Shown here piece after piece: positions 28,018 to 30,166 of a stretch of 30,166 bases of DNA. Position 1 is the first letter of the stretch. Each line of letters opens with the position of its first letter. This DNA is from DATGLW01 sp035293965. Lineage in GTDB: Bacteria; Actinomycetota; Acidimicrobiia; Acidimicrobiales; RAAP-2. The notes beneath the pieces were generated by a model, which was not told the DNA's origin, searched no databases, and saw only the letters and a list, made by a program, of their open reading frames with translations. A program made the translations under genes and the position numbers. The stretch spans positions 1 to 30,166 of the forward strand of contig DATGLW010000013.1 of NCBI GenBank assembly GCA_035293965.1, given 5' to 3'.

Positions 28018-28572
28018 GTGGCGGTCCCGGGCCGCGGTGTGCCGGAGGGAGCAGGCCCGCACCAGCGCGCGGGCCCCGTCGGCAGCGGCGATGCCCCCGG
28101 GCCAGGCTCCGGTGCCCGCCTGCTCGACGTCGGCCGGGTGGACCGGCCGCACGGCCTGAGGGGCGAGGTGGTCGTGGATCTCTGGTCCAACGTGGCGGCC
28201 CGGCTCGACCCCGGCTCGGTGCTCGTCGCCGGTGACCGGGCGGTGCGTGTGGTCGCGTCGAGACCGATCGGCGGCCGCCACCTGGTCCGCTTCGAGGGCA
28301 TCGGCGATCGCCCCGCCGCCGAGTCGCTGCGGGGAGTGGTGCTGCGTGCCGAGCCGGTCGAGGTTCCTGGCGCCCTGTGGGTCCACGAGCTGGTCGGCGC
28401 CGAGGTGGTCGACGTGCGTGGCCGTCGCCTCGGGCGTGTACGGGCGGTCGAGGCGAACCCGGCGAGCGACCTGCTCGTGCTCCACGAAGGCGGGCTGGTG
28501 CCCCTCCGCTTCGTCGTGGAGCACCTTGCCGGTCGGGTGGTCGTCGACGTGCCTGCCGGGCTCCTCGAGTGA
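28018..28572 (+). CDS. rimM: Ribosome maturation factor RimM
   Basis: This 184-residue factor helps assemble the 30S head by binding uS19. The N-terminal beta-barrel has LLDVGRVDRPHGLRGEVVV (35-53) and RFEGIGDRPAAESLRG; the C-terminal PRC-barrel has ALWVHELVGAEVVD, ASDLLVLHEGG and VPLRFV. The GTG at 28018 gives about 34 Gly/Pro-rich residues before the conserved part, and a GTG near 28039 would remove seven of them. Its stop overlaps the trmD ATG (TGATG). Confidence 0.92.
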   Translation: MAVPGRGVPEGAGPHQRAGPVGSGDAPGPGSGARLLDVGRVDRPHGLRGEVVVDLWSNVAARLDPGSVLVAGDRAVRVVASRPIGGRHLVRFEGIGDRPAAESLRGVVLRAEPVEVPGALWVHELVGAEVVDVRGRRLGRVRAVEANPASDLLVLHEGGLVPLRFVVEHLAGRVVVDVPAGLLE

Positions 28573-29420
28573 TGCCGAGGCCCCGCGCTTCCGGCGGCGA
28601 GCCTGGCGGGCACGCGCCCGAGCGTGGCCCTCGAGGGCGGAGCGGGCTGCGCGTCGACGTCTTCACCATCTTTCCCGACGTGGTGGAGGGCTACTGCTCG
28701 GCGAGCCTCCTCGGGCGGGCCCGGGCGCAACATGTGCTCGACCTGCGGGTGCACGATCTGCGGTCCGGTGCGGGCGACCGGCGCCGCTCGGTCGACGACG
28801 CGCCCTTCGGAGGCGGGGCCGGCATGGTGCTGATGCCTGGGCCGGTGTTCGCCGCCGTGGAGGCGGTCCAGGCCGCCGAGGGCCTTCCCCGGCCCCTGTT
28901 CCTCCTCAGCCCGAGCGGGAGGCGCTTCGACCACGCCCTGGCCGCCGAGCTCGCCGGCTCGGCCGGGTTCTCGTTGCTCTGCGGCCGGTACGAGGGCGTC
29001 GACCAGCGGGTGGCGGACCACCTGGTCGACGGCGAGCTCTCGATCGGCGACTTCGTGCTTGCCGGTGGCGAAGCGGCGGCGCTGGTGGTGGTGGAAGCGG
29101 TCACGCGCCTCGTGCCGGGCGCCCTCGGCAACGACGCGTCGGCTGCCGAGGAGAGCTTCGCCGGTGGCATCCTCGAGTTTCCCCAGTACACGAGGCCGGC
29201 AGTCTTCCGGGGATGGGAGGTGCCCGGCGTGCTGCGTTCCGGGGACCACGGCCAGGTCGCCCGGTGGCGGCACGCCCAGGCGCTGCGGCGGACCCTCGAG
29301 CGGCGTCCCGACCTGGTGGCTGCCCGGGGCGGGCTGACCGGCGAGGAGGTCGAGCTCCTCCGCGAGGCCGGCGAGGTGCAGCTGCTCGTTCGCCACGGCT
29401 ACGATGGCAGCTCCCGCTGA
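28572..29420 (+). CDS. trmD: tRNA (guanine37-N1)-methyltransferase TrmD
   Basis: This SAM-dependent SPOUT methyltransferase makes m1G37 in tRNA and prevents frameshifting. The knot region has LLCGRYEGVDQRVADHLVD and ELSIGDFVLAGGEAAALVV, with EVPGVLRSGDHGQVARWR after it. The 282 residues exceed the usual 230-250, because the only suitable start is the ATG at 28572, which overlaps the rimM stop, about 27 residues before the conserved RVDVFTIFPDV. The extra N-terminus is rich in Arg, Pro and Gly. It is coupled to rimM. Confidence 0.95.
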   Translation: MPRPRASGGEPGGHAPERGPRGRSGLRVDVFTIFPDVVEGYCSASLLGRARAQHVLDLRVHDLRSGAGDRRRSVDDAPFGGGAGMVLMPGPVFAAVEAVQAAEGLPRPLFLLSPSGRRFDHALAAELAGSAGFSLLCGRYEGVDQRVADHLVDGELSIGDFVLAGGEAAALVVVEAVTRLVPGALGNDASAAEESFAGGILEFPQYTRPAVFRGWEVPGVLRSGDHGQVARWRHAQALRRTLERRPDLVAARGGLTGEEVELLREAGEVQLLVRHGYDGSSR

Positions 29421-29444
29421 CCCCGCCGAGCCCCGAGGACCGCG

Positions 29445-29801
29445 ATGCACCCGACGGAGATCATCGACCGCGACAGCCTGCGCGCGGACCTCCCCGACTT
29501 CCGGCCCGGCGACACCGTCAAGGTGCACGTCCGGGTCGTCGAGGGCAACCGCGAGCGCGTGCAGGTGTTCCAGGGGGTGGTGATCCGGCGCCAGGGGTCC
29601 GGCGTTCGAGAGACCTTCACCGTGCGCAAGATCAGCTTCGGCGTGGGCGTGGAGCGCACGTTCCCCGTGCACTCGCCCACGATCGCCCGGATCGAGGTGG
29701 TGACGCTCGGGGCCGTGCGGAGGGCGAAGCTGTACTACCTGCGGGACCTGACCGGCAAGGCGGCCAAGATCAAGGAGCGGCGGAGCCCCACCCGCCCGTG
29801 A
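29445..29801 (+). CDS. rplS: Ribosomal protein bL19
   Basis: This 118-residue protein sits at the 30S-50S interface. Family features: DFRPGDTVKVHVRVVEGN (18-35), RVQVFQGVVIRRQGSGVRETFTVRK, GVGVERTFPVHSP and AKLYYLRDLTGKAAKIKE. The ATG at 29445 follows GAGGA. A possible TACGAT -10 at 29400-29405 lies in the end of trmD. It ends the conserved rpsP-rimM-trmD-rplS operon. Confidence 0.96.
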   Translation: MHPTEIIDRDSLRADLPDFRPGDTVKVHVRVVEGNRERVQVFQGVVIRRQGSGVRETFTVRKISFGVGVERTFPVHSPTIARIEVVTLGAVRRAKLYYLRDLTGKAAKIKERRSPTRP

Positions 29802-29837
29802 GGGGTCCCTGGGCGTGACCGGTCGGCTGGGCTCGCC

Positions 29838-30131
29838 GTGAGCGAGGAGGAGCTCGAGCGCTACGAGGCCGAGATCGAGCTCGGCCTCGTGCAGGAGTAC
29901 CGCGCGGTGCTCCCCATGTTCCGCTACGTCGTCGAGACCGAGCGCCGCTTCTACCTCGCCAACGAAGTCAACGTGACTGTACGCGACGCGACGACGCCGA
30001 CCTGCATCGAGGTCGAGATCAACGACGCCTGGGTGTGGGACATGTACCGCCCGGCGCGCTTCGTGCCGTCGGTGCGCGTCCTCACGTTCCGCGACGTGAA
30101 CATCGAGCGCCTGCCCGAGGCCGATCTCTGA
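29838..30131 (+). CDS. DUF2469 family protein
   Basis: This 97-residue acidic protein matches the actinobacterial DUF2469 family (for example Rv2901c): MSEEELERYEAEIELGLVQEYR, FRYVVETERRFYLANEVN and EINDAWVWDMYRPARFVPSV. The function is unknown. The GTG at 29838 sets the usual N-terminus. In Mycobacterium lepB and rnhB lie between rplS and this gene; here it follows rplS after 36 bp. The last 35 bases of the window (30132-30166) show no feature. Confidence 0.9.
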   Translation: MSEEELERYEAEIELGLVQEYRAVLPMFRYVVETERRFYLANEVNVTVRDATTPTCIEVEINDAWVWDMYRPARFVPSVRVLTFRDVNIERLPEADL

Positions 30132-30166
30132 CCGCGGGCTCCCTCTGGTCGCCGAGGACCTCGATC

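Overview
The window is chromosomal DNA from a very GC-rich actinobacterium. Codon third positions are almost all G or C. There is a WhiB-family protein, a GTP-type PEP carboxykinase, a SepIVA-like divisome protein and a DUF2469 gene. The gene order thiL, rpmB, fakA (DAK2), recG, rsmD, coaD and then sepIVA, DUF177, rpmF, plsX, acpP, rnc, fpg, smc, ftsY, ffh, rpsP, khpA, rimM, trmD, rplS, DUF2469 matches blocks known from Mycobacterium, here joined into one run. I infer a deep-branching actinobacterium, possibly Acidimicrobiia; the sequence alone does not prove the class.

Layout. Positions 1-2162 (minus): a MoxR-type ATPase cut by the window edge and an FGGY sugar/polyol kinase translationally coupled to it. 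Positions 2163-4205 (plus): a peroxide-stress module of a PerR-type regulator with a 28-bp operator, a rubrerythrin without its rubredoxin domain, and a DUF3501 protein. Positions 4296-7648: a WhiB-like protein, a stand-alone trpD, a small Lrp-type ligand-binding (RAM) protein on the minus strand and an MFS permease. Positions 7717-11043: pckG (minus) divergent from thiL (plus), and rpmB (minus) divergent from fakA (plus). Positions 11044-16741: fakA, recG, rsmD, coaD and sepIVA, largely overlapping. Positions 16812-20664: DUF177, rpmF, plsX, acpP, rnc and fpg, a ribosome/fatty-acid/RNA-processing cluster. Positions 20739-27232: smc, ftsY and ffh. Positions 27338-30131: rpsP, khpA, rimM, trmD, rplS and DUF2469.

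Expression logic. Eight genes (perR, trpD, the MFS gene, fakA, rsmD, smc, ftsY, ffh) have a TANNNT hexamer ending 7-10 nt before the start codon and no Shine-Dalgarno sequence, which points to leaderless mRNAs. Genes inside operons instead use Shine-Dalgarno sequences or overlapping stop/start codons. Two divergent pairs (pckG/thiL and rpmB/fakA) appear to use back-to-back -10 elements sharing one TA step.

No mobile element, CRISPR array, tRNA, rRNA or defence system is visible. Most of the window is conserved housekeeping DNA. The points most worth a second look are the FGGY kinase with altered glycerol-pocket residues, the PerR operator/leaderless promoter, an Smc hinge lacking most of its conserved glycines, a possible 10-codon leaderless leader peptide before thiL, the bidirectional promoters, and rnc lacking a usable ATG or GTG start.
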